From Desulfallas sp. Bu1-1 (GTDB lineage Bacteria; Bacillota; Desulfotomaculia; Desulfotomaculales; Desulfallaceae), in contig NZ_JADNRQ010000003.1 in the NCBI RefSeq assembly GCF_015594625.1, positions 211,074 through 275,073 of the forward strand: a stretch of DNA of 64,000 nt, given 5' to 3'. Position numbers and translations under genes: made by a program. The notes under the pieces are model-generated. The model was not told where the DNA came from. It saw only the letters and a program-made list of their open reading frames with translations, and searched no databases. Below, piece after piece: positions 17,432 to 25,752 of this stretch. How positions within the stretch are numbered: the stretch's first letter is position 1; each line of letters opens with the position of its first letter.

Positions 17432-18451
17432 TTGGCTCAGTACAAAGTAGTCGTTGTGGGTGCGTCCGGAGCAGTAGGACAGGAAATATTGAAGGTGCTT
17501 GAAGAGCGTAATTTTCCGGTTGGAGAGTTGAAACTCTGCGCCACCTCCCGTTCCGCCGGCAAGGAAATGGTTTTCAAAGGTAAAACTTACAAGGTTGAGG
17601 AAACCACTCCGGCTTCCTTTGAAGGTATGGATATTGCTTTATTTGCCGGCGGCGCGGCCAGTAAGGAATTCGGCCCCCTGGCGGCCGAAAAAGGCGCCGT
17701 GGTGATCGATAACAGCAGTTATTTTCGCCTGGACCCGGAAGTACCCCTGGTGGTACCGGAAGTCAACCCGGAGGATGTAAAAAAACACAAAGGGATTATA
17801 GCCAACCCCAATTGTTCAACTATCATTATGGTTGTGCCCTTAAAGGCAATTTACGACGCTGCGGGCATTAAGCGCGTGGTAGTGTCAACTTACCAGGCGG
17901 TCAGCGGTGCGGGTGCCGAGGGTATTTCCGAGCTTACCGAACAAACCGGGGCGGTATTGGAGGGTAAAACGTTTGCGCCGTCCAAGTTCCAGTATCAAAT
18001 TGCCTTTAACCTGATTCCCCATATAGATGTTTTCCAGGAGATGGACTATACCAAGGAAGAATGGAAAATGGTTAAGGAAACCCGTAAAATCCTGCAAGAT
18101 GATACCATCGCCATTACCGCGACAACCGTTAGGGTGCCTGTTTACAGGAGCCACTCGGAATCAATTAACGTGGAGACCAAACGCAAAATGACCGCCAATG
18201 AGGCCAGGGAAGTTTTATCAAAATTCCCCGGTGTGATTGTAGAAGACGACCCCGCCGAAAAAAGATATCCCATGCCGCTGTTTACCTCCGGTCGGGATGA
18301 GGTTTTTGTGGGCAGAATCAGGGAAGACAATTCCCTGGACAACGGGTTGAACCTGTGGGTGGTGGCCGACCAGCTTCGCAAGGGGGCTGCCACCAACGCG
18401 GTACAGATCGCGGAGTTGGTCATAAAATACGGGTGCCTTGGAAAGAGGTAA
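17432..18451 (+). CDS. asd: Aspartate-semialdehyde dehydrogenase
   Basis: Converts aspartyl phosphate to aspartate semialdehyde, the branch point for lysine, DPA, threonine and methionine. NADP-binding VVVGASGAVGQEILKVLEERN at the N-terminus; catalytic Cys in ANPNCSTIIMVVPL (about residue 128); QAVSGAGAEG and RVPVYRSHSESI (active-site His) downstream. 339 residues. TTG 17432 follows TTGGAGGGA at 17416-17424. Only 5 bases separate it from dapG. Confidence 0.95.
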   Translation: MAQYKVVVVGASGAVGQEILKVLEERNFPVGELKLCATSRSAGKEMVFKGKTYKVEETTPASFEGMDIALFAGGAASKEFGPLAAEKGAVVIDNSSYFRLDPEVPLVVPEVNPEDVKKHKGIIANPNCSTIIMVVPLKAIYDAAGIKRVVVSTYQAVSGAGAEGISELTEQTGAVLEGKTFAPSKFQYQIAFNLIPHIDVFQEMDYTKEEWKMVKETRKILQDDTIAITATTVRVPVYRSHSESINVETKRKMTANEAREVLSKFPGVIVEDDPAEKRYPMPLFTSGRDEVFVGRIREDNSLDNGLNLWVVADQLRKGAATNAVQIAELVIKYGCLGKR

Positions 18452-18456
18452 TGTAG

Positions 18457-19683
18457 ATGAAATTTATCGTGCTTAAGTTCGGAGGCACATCGCTTGTTTC
18501 TCCCGAACTTAGGGAAAGGGTGGCGGGTAAAATCATCGCCGCCAAGGATGAGGGCTATGTACCCGTAGTGGTGGTTTCGGCTATCGGGCGGGAAGGCGAT
18601 CCTTACGCCACCGATACTTTGATTAACTTGGTGAAGCAAACGTACCGGGACCTGCCGGGACGGGAAATGGATCTGTTAATGTCCTGCGGCGAAATTATTT
18701 CCGGGGTGATCATGGCTGCAACTCTTCAGGCCAAGGGTTATCCGGCGGTTTTTTTAACCGGCGCCCAGGCGGGAATTATTACGGATAAGAAATATACCGA
18801 GGCGCGCATTTTAAAGGTGCAACCGCAAAACGTGACGAAATTTGCGCAGGAAGGTTATATCGTGGTGGTAGCCGGGTTCCAGGGAACCACGGAAGACGGA
18901 GAAATAACCACGCTGGGCCGGGGGGGAAGCGATACTACCGCAGCGGCTCTGGGCGTTGCGTTAAACGCCGCTTATGTGGATATTTACACCGACGTGGAAG
19001 GGATTATGACTGCGGACCCGCGCATCGTTGAAGAAGCCAGGGCCCTGGATGTGATCACTTATGACGAAATTTGTCATCTTGCCCACGAAGGGGCCAAGGT
19101 AGTTCACCCCAGGGCAGTGGAAATCGCCATGCAAAAAGGCATCCCCCTGCGAGTCCGTTCGACGTTTACGGATTCGCCCGGTACGCTGGTTACCACCTCG
19201 GGGGAAGTATATAAAGGGACAATTGATATCACCAAGGATCGAATCATCACCGGTATTACGTATATTTCGGGCATCGCCCAATTCAAGGTTGGCATCAGCC
19301 CCGGCGCCGAGGGCTTAAAACAACAACGGCGCATGTTCAGAGCGCTGGCATTGGCCGGGATCAGCATTGACTTTATCAATGTACTGTCGGAAGTGATTTT
19401 GTTTACCGTTAAAGACGACCTCGCCGAAAAAGCGGTCAAAGTATTGGAAAACACGGGTTACGTCCCGGAAGTTATCAGGGGATGCGCCAAAGTTTCGGCG
19501 GTGGGTGCGGGAATGTCCGGGGTTCCGGGGGTAATCGCCGATATTGTCGAAGCATTAACAAAGGATGATATTCAAATTCTCCAGTGCAACGACTCCCATA
19601 CAACAGTTTGGGTGCTAGTCAAACGCGAGGAGATGGAAAAGGCTGTCAGAGCCTTGCACAGGCAATTTAAATTAGCCCAGTAG
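18457..19683 (+). CDS. dapG: Aspartate kinase (DapG-like)
   Basis: Phosphorylates aspartate, the first step toward DAP and DPA. Catalytic domain with [20 protein letters not shown] and [16 protein letters not shown] (about residues 150-165), then two ACT domains with [20 protein letters not shown] and the terminal [14 protein letters not shown]. 408 residues. Position next to asd and dapA matches Bacillus dapG, the diaminopimelate-controlled aspartokinase I, so feedback control of that kind is inferred from synteny. Confidence 0.93.
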   Translation: MKFIVLKFGGTSLVSPELRERVAGKIIAAKDEGYVPVVVVSAIGREGDPYATDTLINLVKQTYRDLPGREMDLLMSCGEIISGVIMAATLQAKGYPAVFLTGAQAGIITDKKYTEARILKVQPQNVTKFAQEGYIVVVAGFQGTTEDGEITTLGRGGSDTTAAALGVALNAAYVDIYTDVEGIMTADPRIVEEARALDVITYDEICHLAHEGAKVVHPRAVEIAMQKGIPLRVRSTFTDSPGTLVTTSGEVYKGTIDITKDRIITGITYISGIAQFKVGISPGAEGLKQQRRMFRALALAGISIDFINVLSEVILFTVKDDLAEKAVKVLENTGYVPEVIRGCAKVSAVGAGMSGVPGVIADIVEALTKDDIQILQCNDSHTTVWVLVKREEMEKAVRALHRQFKLAQ

Positions 19684-19718
19684 ATAGTGAGTGTCAACCT
19701 GAAAGGAAGGTGAAAGAA

Positions 19719-20603
19719 TTGGCATTTGATTTTGGGCGAGTGTTAACGGCCATGGTAACTCCTTTTAAAAGTGATATGACGATTGATTACGAGCAGGTGA
19801 AAAAGCTGGCTCGCCATCTGGTGCAGTCGGGTTCGGACGGCCTGGTTGTAGCGGGCACCACCGGCGAGTCACCGACTTTAAGCAAGGAAGAGAAGATCGA
19901 GCTGTTTCGTGTGGTGGTGGAAGAAGTAGGCGGGGACGCAGTGGTTATTGCCGGAACCGGCGGCAACAATACCGCTGCCAGCGTGGAATTGACTCAGGCG
20001 GCGGAAAAAGTGGGAGCGGACGGCGTGATGCTGGTTTGCCCGTATTATAATAAACCGTCCCAGGAAGGGTTGTACCAGCATTTTAAAACCGTGGCTCAGA
20101 GCACGAATTTACCCGTGATGTTGTACAACGTTCCCGGGCGCACGGCGGTTAATCTTTTGCCTCAAACGGTGGCCAGGCTGTCTAAAATAGATAATATCAT
20201 TGCTGTCAAGGAAGCATCGGGGAGCCTTGACCAGGTAAGCGAACTGCGGCGAAGTTTGCCCGATCACTTTGCTATTTATAGCGGCGACGATTCATTGACC
20301 CTGCCCATCCTGGCATTGGGCGGCAAGGGCGTGGTAAGTGTAGCTTCCCATATTATTGGCCCGCAGATCCAGGAAATGATCAATGCCTTTAATTCGGGTA
20401 ATGTAACCATGGCCGCCAAAATTCACGGGAATCTGCTCCCCATTTTCAAAGTGTTGTTTATCACCTCGAACCCGGTGCCCCTTAAAGCGGCATTGAATAT
20501 GCTAGGCTGGCAGGTGGGCGGGCCCAGGTTGCCTCTGGTTGAAGCCAGCCAGTCTGAAAAGGAAGCCATCAAGCAGGCACTTGCGGAAGCCAAGTTGCTT
20601 TAG
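19719..20603 (+). CDS. dapA: 4-hydroxy-tetrahydrodipicolinate synthase
   Basis: Condenses pyruvate with aspartate semialdehyde. TIM-barrel family features: [27 protein letters not shown] (the TT substrate motif), [15 protein letters not shown], the catalytic tyrosine in [14 protein letters not shown] and the Schiff-base lysine in [14 protein letters not shown]. About 294 residues. TTG 19719 is preferred since AAAGGAAGG (19702-19710) then has 8-base spacing; GTG 19710 overlaps it. Last gene of the operon, followed by a terminator. Confidence 0.95.
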   Translation: MAFDFGRVLTAMVTPFKSDMTIDYEQVKKLARHLVQSGSDGLVVAGTTGESPTLSKEEKIELFRVVVEEVGGDAVVIAGTGGNNTAASVELTQAAEKVGADGVMLVCPYYNKPSQEGLYQHFKTVAQSTNLPVMLYNVPGRTAVNLLPQTVARLSKIDNIIAVKEASGSLDQVSELRRSLPDHFAIYSGDDSLTLPILALGGKGVVSVASHIIGPQIQEMINAFNSGNVTMAAKIHGNLLPIFKVLFITSNPVPLKAALNMLGWQVGGPRLPLVEASQSEKEAIKQALAEAKLL

Positions 20604-20677
20604 CGTGGTGGATACAAATCGCCAAAGCGGCCGGGGACAAAAACTATTGCCTTTTGAAAAAATAATTTTTCACTAAG

Positions 20678-20710
20678 GGAGCCTTGAAAGGCTCCTTTGG
20701 TATTTTATTT
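20678..20710 (+). terminator. Intrinsic terminator after dapA
   Basis: GGAGCCTT (20678-20685) pairs with AAGGCTCC (20688-20695), followed by a T-rich tract. Confidence 0.8.
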
Positions 20711-20751
20711 ATGATTGTGATTATGATAAAATAAAGACTCGCTTACCCTTC

Positions 20752-20780
20752 TTGTTCAGGGCAATAGGATAAAGTATAAT
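20752..20780 (+). promoter_or_regulatory. Candidate sigma-A promoter for rnj
   Basis: TTGTTC (20752-20757) and a perfect TATAAT (20775-20780) with 17-base spacing, about 110 bases before the RNase J start. Confidence 0.55.
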
Positions 20781-20895
20781 GTATAAGCAAGTTTATTGAA
20801 CGGCTTTATTTAAAACAGAATATTTTCCCGCCTTCTCCTAATTCTCACCTGAATTCTGATTACTTTTTCGATACTTGATATGCGGGAGGTGTAAC

Positions 20896-22560
20896 ATGGC
20901 GCGTGAACCTAAGATCTTTTTGATCCCCCTTGGGGGTCTTGGTGAGATCGGCAAGAACATGATGGTGGTGAGATACGGGGAAAATATTCTGGTAATCGAT
21001 TGCGGCCTGATGTTTCCCGAAGAGGATTTATTGGGCATCGACATGGTAATTCCGGATGTTTCTTATCTCCTTGAGAATAGAAATATCGTACGGGGCATCG
21101 TTCTGACGCACGGCCATGAGGATCATATCGGGGCGCTGCCGTATGTGCTCCAACAAATTAACGTACCGGTATACGGCACTCGATTGACGCTCGGTATTTT
21201 ACGGGAAAAATTGCGCGAGAGGCACCTGGCTGACGATGTTAAGCTAAATTGTGTTAAACCGCGGGACGTAATCCAGGTTGGGCCATTTAAAATTGAGTTT
21301 ATTCGCGTATCCCACAGCATCCCCGATGCCGTATCCCTGGCCATAGAAACGCCGGTGGGGGTGATCGTGCATACAGGCGACTTTAAAATCGACCTTACGC
21401 CCGTGGACGGAGAAGTTACCGATTTTCACCGGTTGGCCCAATTGGGTGAAAAGGGCGTGCTGGCCCTGCTTAGTGATAGCACCAATGTGGAAAGACCGGG
21501 ATACACCATGTCTGAAAGGGTTGTTGGACAAACCTTTGATGACAGTTTCAGACAGGCAACCGAAGGGATCATCATCGCCACTTTTGCTTCCAATGTACAC
21601 AGACTGCAGCAGGCCATCACCACGGCGCACCGTTACAAAAGGAAAGTGGCTGTGGTAGGGCGCAGTATGGTCAATGTGGTGAATATCGCCCGGGAATTGG
21701 GATATTTAAAGGTTCCCGACGGGGTGCTGGTTGAACTTGACGAAGCCGGCAGGCTGCCCAGGAACCAGGTGGTCTACCTGACGACGGGCAGTCAGGGGGA
21801 GCCGATGAGCGCGTTAACCAGGATAGCCGGTAGGGACCATCGCCAGGTGGAGGTAATGCCCGGCGACACCATCATTATTTCCGCCACTCCCATCCCGGGC
21901 AATGAAAAACTGGTGGCCCGGGTTATCGATCAGCTGTTTAAACTGGGTGCGAATGTCATCTACGAGGCGGTTTCCGGCATTCACGTCAGCGGTCACCCCA
22001 GCCAGGAGGAATTGAAATTGATGATTAACCTGGTTAAGCCCAGGTTTTTCATACCGGTGCACGGTGAATACCGGATGTTGATTAAACACGCGCAACTGGC
22101 GCGGGATATGGGTATACCTGAATCTAATATATTCGTAGCCGAAAACGGCCAGGTGCTTGAATTGAGCAGGCGCAGCGGGCGTTTTGCCGGCAGGGTGACG
22201 GCTGGCCGGGTGCTGGTTGACGGTCTTGGCGTGGGGGACGTAGGCAATATTGTCTTGCGCGATCGCCGCCAACTTGCACAGGATGGAATTTTAATTGTCG
22301 TGGTTACCATCAGCCGGGATAGCGGGCTCATTATTTCCGGTCCGGATATTGTTTCCCGGGGATTTGTCTATGTCCGGGAATCGGAGGAATTGATGGAAGA
22401 AGCCAAGGAAAAGGTTAAAGTTGCGCTGGAAAAGTGCTCCGCCAAGAAAATGTCCGAATGGTCGTCGATTAAATCCCTTGTCAGGGACGATTTGAGCAAG
22501 TTTCTTTACGAGAAAACCAGGAGAAGGCCAATGATTTTGCCTATCATCATGGAAATTTAA
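20896..22560 (+). CDS. rnj: Ribonuclease J
   Basis: Metallo-beta-lactamase/beta-CASP nuclease with 5'-3' exo- and endonuclease activity in mRNA decay and rRNA maturation. LIPLGGLGEIGKNM at the N-terminus, zinc ligands in THGHEDHIGALPYV (about residues 70-82), VHTGDFKIDLTPVDG, beta-CASP blocks TFASNVHRLQQ and SGHPSQEELK, and HGEYRMLIKHA, then the C-terminal dimer domain. 554 residues. ATG 20896 follows GGGAGGTG at 20884-20891. Synteny with the Bacillus dapA-rnjB(ymfA)-tepA order suggests the RnjB position, but single-copy genomes use one RNase J for both roles. Confidence 0.95.
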   Translation: MAREPKIFLIPLGGLGEIGKNMMVVRYGENILVIDCGLMFPEEDLLGIDMVIPDVSYLLENRNIVRGIVLTHGHEDHIGALPYVLQQINVPVYGTRLTLGILREKLRERHLADDVKLNCVKPRDVIQVGPFKIEFIRVSHSIPDAVSLAIETPVGVIVHTGDFKIDLTPVDGEVTDFHRLAQLGEKGVLALLSDSTNVERPGYTMSERVVGQTFDDSFRQATEGIIIATFASNVHRLQQAITTAHRYKRKVAVVGRSMVNVVNIARELGYLKVPDGVLVELDEAGRLPRNQVVYLTTGSQGEPMSALTRIAGRDHRQVEVMPGDTIIISATPIPGNEKLVARVIDQLFKLGANVIYEAVSGIHVSGHPSQEELKLMINLVKPRFFIPVHGEYRMLIKHAQLARDMGIPESNIFVAENGQVLELSRRSGRFAGRVTAGRVLVDGLGVGDVGNIVLRDRRQLAQDGILIVVVTISRDSGLIISGPDIVSRGFVYVRESEELMEEAKEKVKVALEKCSAKKMSEWSSIKSLVRDDLSKFLYEKTRRRPMILPIIMEI

Positions 22561-22564
22561 CGCC

Positions 22565-22597
22565 AAAAATACACAGGCCCGGCCTGTGTATTTTTTG
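22565..22597. terminator. Terminator after rnj
   Basis: ATACACAGGC / GCCTGTGTAT, 10 bp, flanked by A and T runs, so it could work in both directions. Confidence 0.85.
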
Positions 22598-22661
22598 TTG
22601 GTTTTTATACATACTAAAAGGGAACTTTTAGGATAAATCGCAGTAAGAACGGAGGATCAGC

Positions 22662-23124
22662 ATGTCTTATTACAAATCATTCGACCAGGTGCCCGGTGTC
22701 TTTCCTTACCAACCCCCATCCCAGCCCGATCCGTACCCAAACCGGCCGGAACAGCCGCATGGCGAGCCGAATAAGGAAAAAACCAGGGTTGCGGGAAAAT
22801 CCAAAAGCGCCCTGGAGTCGGTTAAAGAAATGGGCGCTACCCAGGTGCCCGAGGTGAAAAGCAATATCCATTGCCTGACCATTGTCGGCCAGATCGAGGG
22901 CCATCTTGTGCTCCCGCCGCAAAATAAAACAACCAAGTACGAGCATTTAATTCCCCAGTTGATCGCCCTGGAACAGAGCCCTGAAGTAGAAGGAGTTTTA
23001 ATCGTTTTGAATACGGTCGGCGGAGATGTGGAGGCGGGCCTGGCTATTGCGGAAATCATTGCCAGCCTGTCCAAGCCCACTGTATCCGTTGTACTGGGAG
23101 GCGGTCACAGTATCGGGGTCCCGA
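22662..23124 (+). pseudogene. tepA: tepA, truncated after the active-site region
   Basis: TepA is a ClpP/crotonase-fold protein next to spoIIIE/ftsK in Firmicutes (translocation-enhancing peptidase). The Pro-rich N-terminus, [15 protein letters not shown], the [12 protein letters not shown] segment, [20 protein letters not shown] and [12 protein letters not shown] (residues 144-154, Ser150 at the nucleophile position) are intact. From residue 155 the sequence is unrelated: the expected TMTIHP block and roughly 90 C-terminal residues are missing. The frame runs on to a stop at 23585 through two terminator hairpins, so the tail is not a real protein domain. The break at about 23124 marks the start of accessory DNA. 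ATG 22662 follows CGGAGGA. Confidence 0.85.
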
Positions 23125-23161
23125 TAGACCCCTTGTCGCTACCCCCAAGATTAATATGGGC

Positions 23162-23195
23162 AACCCGCAAAAATCAAGGCTTTGCGGGTTTTTTT
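23162..23195 (+). terminator. Terminator at the edge of the accessory region
   Basis: AACCCGCAAA / CTTTGCGGGTT hairpin followed by a T run. Confidence 0.8.
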
Positions 23196-23242
23196 ATCGG
23201 AAGCCGCCATGTTTGGGGCAGGTGGCGGCGGCGGACTCATCG

Positions 23243-23281
23243 CCCCGTCGTGTTAACCCGCTTAACGGTGGGGTTTTTTTT
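23243..23281 (+). terminator. Second, tandem terminator
   Basis: CCCC (23243-23246) pairs with GGGG (23270-23273), inner GTTAA/TTAAC pairing, then eight T. Two terminators in 120 bases insulate the following genes from the dap/rnj/tepA side. Confidence 0.7.
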
Positions 23282-23298
23282 TCAGGAGGTGTTACATA

Positions 23299-23892
23299 TT
23301 GCGAATTGCCATAACCGGAACTCACGGAACCGGAAAAACCACCCTTGCACAAGCATTATCCATCAGAACAGGTTTACCCCTGATTACCGAGCAGGCCCGC
23401 CTGGTTGCGGCGGAAATGAGTCTGACGGAATGCAACCAACTTCTGCGCAACCCGAGGCTGGCAAAAACTTTCCAATGGGAGATACTGGAGCGCCAGATTG
23501 CGGAACAAATGAAATATCCCAGTGGCTTCATTGCCGACCGCAGCGCACTGGACAGCATCGTGTATTGGCAGTTGTACCTGGGTAATAACCAGGATTTTAA
23601 AAGCGAAGCCAGCCGCTATATTTTTAAGGCCCGGCTCCACGCCTGGAAAAACCTCGATTTACTGGTTTATGTCCCACCGGTAGTATTGGCCGGCGAAGAC
23701 GGGTTCCGGCTGAAAGACCGGCACATCGAAGTAGACCTGTTCATCCGGCGGGAAGTTAAACTTCTGCAGGAAAGCGGGAGAGTTCAGGTGATTGTTTTAA
23801 AAAGCGAAACCTTGGACGGGCGGCTGGCTGAAATCGAATTAGCGTTAGAAAAAACAAAATCACCCCAAAGGAGTCTTGCTCATGCAAAATGA
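23299..23892 (+). CDS. P-loop ATPase, NadR/AAA_28-like
   Basis: 197 residues. The Walker A motif is at the very N-terminus ([16 protein letters not shown], residues 4-19), followed by [22 protein letters not shown] (kinase-like DRS block) and LVYVPPV, then a [16 protein letters not shown] lid-like segment. This matches the AAA_28/NadR-type nucleoside-kinase-like ATPases that are common in phages and plasmids. The exact substrate is unknown. TTG 23299 follows AGGAGGTG at 23284-23291. First gene of the accessory region; it overlaps the next gene by 11 bases. Confidence 0.75.
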   Translation: MRIAITGTHGTGKTTLAQALSIRTGLPLITEQARLVAAEMSLTECNQLLRNPRLAKTFQWEILERQIAEQMKYPSGFIADRSALDSIVYWQLYLGNNQDFKSEASRYIFKARLHAWKNLDLLVYVPPVVLAGEDGFRLKDRHIEVDLFIRREVKLLQESGRVQVIVLKSETLDGRLAEIELALEKTKSPQRSLAHAK

Positions 23893-24181
23893 TTTCAGAA
23901 AAAAATTAATGGATTTAATTCAAAACCACGGCCCGGAGGCCGTGCTTATAGCGGCAAAAAAAGCCGCACAAAAGGAACCTTCCTTGAGTGAAGCAATTTA
24001 TAAGGCCGAAGAAGCACTGGCCAAAATGCGCAGTTCAGTACACAACAAACAGCGTTTGGCAGCCGCGTTTTTCGAATTCGAGCGGGCGGTGCATGAAATG
24101 TTATCAGTAATCCAAGCAAAAGGCATCGCTTGCAATGAGGGGAGGTCAATGAAAATTGATCAAAGTAATAGAGCCACATGA
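23882..24181 (+). CDS. Small helical protein of unknown function
   Basis: 99 residues starting [20 protein letters not shown]; Ala/Glu/Lys-rich and predicted helical (SLSEAIYKAEEALAKM). No family recognised. ATG 23882 has AAAGGAG at 23867-23873; an in-frame TTG at 23876 is less likely. The overlap with the ATPase suggests a two-gene unit. Confidence 0.6.
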   Translation: MQNDFRKKLMDLIQNHGPEAVLIAAKKAAQKEPSLSEAIYKAEEALAKMRSSVHNKQRLAAAFFEFERAVHEMLSVIQAKGIACNEGRSMKIDQSNRAT

Positions 24182-24263
24182 TGCCAAAATAGCAAAGTGC
24201 CAATATTCCCCGCAGTGGAGTGTCGCTACAGAAAGTTGGAATCGTGGTGGTTGTTATGCGTGA
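24156..24263 (+). CDS. Possible very small protein
   Basis: 35 codons from TTG 24156 (MIKVIEPHDAKIAKCQYSPQ..., ending NRGGCYA), about 10 bases after GGGGAGGT. It overlaps the 3' end of the preceding gene. Its only support is the ribosome-binding site. A further ORF from ATG 24256 runs into a large inverted repeat and is doubtful. Confidence 0.25.
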   Translation: MIKVIEPHDAKIAKCQYSPQWSVATESWNRGGCYA

Positions 24264-24328
24264 AAAAACAACAAAGGCCAAGCCAGCCAAAGCGATGCCC
24301 ATGCGTGACCTCCTCCCCCAAATTCATT

Positions 24329-24390
24329 TATATATACCTAAAAAGAGAGAGCCTTTTATTAGCAAGGTTCTCTCTTTTTAGGTATATATA
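24329..24390. terminator. Large inverted repeat, probable bidirectional terminator
   Basis: An uninterrupted stem of about 24-25 bp (TATATATACCTAAAAAGAGA... and its complement, one G-T pair) with a 12-base loop. Symmetry gives A/T runs on both sides. Confidence 0.6.
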
Positions 24391-24621
24391 ACAGTACTGA
24401 GGGGGATTACAGCCCCCTCGCGCTCCCTCGTTTTTTCTAAACTGTGGCAGCAGCTTAGAGGGCACAACCGAAGACCTCGGCAGGTCGAGGCCATTACGCC
24501 GTATGTTATGGTATTCCTGTACTTAATCTATATGCAATAACTTATCCTGTCAAGTTAGGCGCACAAGTGGCCTCTTTTTTATTTTTAAGGGGTGATAGTA
24601 ATTGTTCCCGTAAGCTATAAA
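24391..24621. other. Non-coding stretch, possible small RNA
   Basis: No ORF supported. It contains a GAGGGGG/CCCCCTC hairpin (24399-24419) followed by TTTTTTC, then GAGGCC (about 24489) whose complement GGCCTC lies just before a T run near 24575. A small transcript is possible but nothing identifies it. Confidence 0.3.
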
Positions 24622-24651
24622 TTGACAATATTGCAAAGACCGTGAGATAAT
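24622..24651 (+). promoter_or_regulatory. Candidate sigma-A promoter
   Basis: Perfect TTGACA (24622-24627) and GATAAT (24646-24651), 18-base spacing, before the small basic gene at 24690. Confidence 0.5.
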
Positions 24652-24689
24652 TTTTTCAATGCAGCATGAAAGGGGGAGTAATATTAAAG

Positions 24690-24848
24690 TTGACTAAACC
24701 AGTTACGTCCAACAAAAACAATACCAAGGTAATTTTAAAATCATTATCCCCCATAAAAGCATTGCGAAGAAAGCGCCGTTTAAAGGCAGCCAGAGCACTT
24801 CTTGGAATATGGGCGGAAAAAGACACATCTTATTTTGATAAAAGTTAA
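24690..24848 (+). CDS. Small basic protein, first of a diverged pair
   Basis: 52 codons from TTG 24690 (MTKPVTSNKNNTKVILKSLS..., ending GIWAEKDTSYFDKS). The C-terminal part RRKRRLKAARALLGIWAEKD resembles the C-terminal part of the next frame (RRKAAAEALKSIWADKDDS). The N-terminal half is basic and the pattern suggests a small DNA-binding or antitoxin-like peptide, unproven. AGGGGGAG at 24671-24678 lies 11 bases upstream; ATG 24666 overlaps it. Confidence 0.4.
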   Translation: MTKPVTSNKNNTKVILKSLSPIKALRRKRRLKAARALLGIWAEKDTSYFDKS

Positions 24849-24859
24849 TAAACAATCTC

Positions 24860-24994
24860 AAAACTGTTTTAAAAAAAGGTATATGTCTTGTTAACCTATT
24901 AAAACGGAAACAAATTGCCCGGAGAAAGGCGGCTGCCGAAGCATTAAAGAGCATTTGGGCAGATAAGGATGATTCCCTTTTTACGGAGCGGTAA
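24860..24994 (+). pseudogene. Degenerate second copy of the small basic gene
   Basis: Frame ending LLKRKQIARRKAAAEALK and then SIWADKDDSLFTER, similar to the end of the 24690 gene. The open frame contains no ATG, GTG or TTG at its 5' end, so it seems to have lost its start. Confidence 0.35.
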
Positions 24995-25041
24995 CTAATC
25001 AATACCATATTAAGTAAACAAAAAGAGGTAGGTGAATTATA

Positions 25042-25218
25042 ATGCTTCCAGAAAAAAGAATCAATAAAAATGAAAAAGATTTAAACAAAGCACGCCTTCT
25101 TTCAAATAAAATTACGAGAAAAATGAAAACCGCCGGCTTTACTCAAAAAGAAATAGAGAAGGATGTCCATGAAGTATATCGTGAAATCAAGCAAAATCGC
25201 AGTTCCAATCGTTATTGA
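25042..25218 (+). CDS. Putative antitoxin of the PIN toxin
   Basis: 58 residues (MLPEKRINKNEKDLNKARLL..., ending KQNRSSNRY), highly charged and helical, with TAGFTQKEIEKDVHEVYREI as an HTH- or helix-hairpin-like segment. ATG 25042 follows AGAGGTAGGTG at 25024-25034. It overlaps the PIN-domain gene by about 50 bases, the arrangement of type II toxin-antitoxin pairs. The antitoxin role is inferred from this context. Confidence 0.6.
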   Translation: MLPEKRINKNEKDLNKARLLSNKITRKMKTAGFTQKEIEKDVHEVYREIKQNRSSNRY

Positions 25219-25636
25219 TACGAATATTCTTGTTCCCTCACTCTACATGGCCACACCATTGTTTAATTTTGTGCTATCCGGCAATCTTGTTCCTATCTGG
25301 AACGAATTTATGCGCTTGGAGGCTCACGAAATAATCGACCGATTAGCTCGTCGATATGTCGAAAGGGCTGATGTATCCGCTTCGGAAGTGCATTACTTAC
25401 TTGACCTTGTTCTCCGACAAAAAGGCAAAGTACCGGAAATGCCGGATGATTGGCCACCACATTCACCGGACAGAGATGACGATCCGTTCTTGTGGGCAGC
25501 CATAGCCGGAAATGCGGAATACATTATATCAAGCGATGTTCGACATATGTTGAAGTTGAAAAATATTTATGGCATACCTATTGGAAAACCGAAAGATTTT
25601 TTTGGCTGGGTTAAAATAGCGTATCCAATGCCATAA
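25169..25636 (+). CDS. PIN-domain toxin (PIN_3 / COG1569 type)
   Basis: Predicted metal-dependent ribonuclease. Acidic active-site residues are visible in VPIVIDTNILVPSL (Asp near residue 17), the Glu of MRLEAHEIIDRLARRY, and SPDRDDDPFLWAAI followed by EYIISSDVRHMLKL. 155 residues. ATG 25169 sits 6 bases after GAGAAGG; ATG 25163 is an alternative. The upstream overlapping gene is the likely antitoxin. A terminator follows. Confidence 0.85.
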   Translation: MKYIVKSSKIAVPIVIDTNILVPSLYMATPLFNFVLSGNLVPIWNEFMRLEAHEIIDRLARRYVERADVSASEVHYLLDLVLRQKGKVPEMPDDWPPHSPDRDDDPFLWAAIAGNAEYIISSDVRHMLKLKNIYGIPIGKPKDFFGWVKIAYPMP

Positions 25637-25645
25637 CAAGTTTAT

Positions 25646-25670
25646 AAAGCCTAAAGCGGCTTTTTTTATT
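25646..25670 (+). terminator. Terminator after the PIN toxin gene
   Basis: AAGCC/GGCTT short stem followed by TTTTTTTATTTTT. Confidence 0.65.
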
Positions 25671-25752
25671 TTTGGGGGTGATAACCGGAACCAAAACAGT
25701 TGTTCGCGCGTCTAATAAGTAGTACCAAATTTTTCATGGAGGTGTATAAACA

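Noticed and set aside
24703..25008. 101-codon minus-strand ORF over the small basic genes
   Set aside because: The plus-strand frames show paralogy to each other and a promoter; the minus frame shows no family features.
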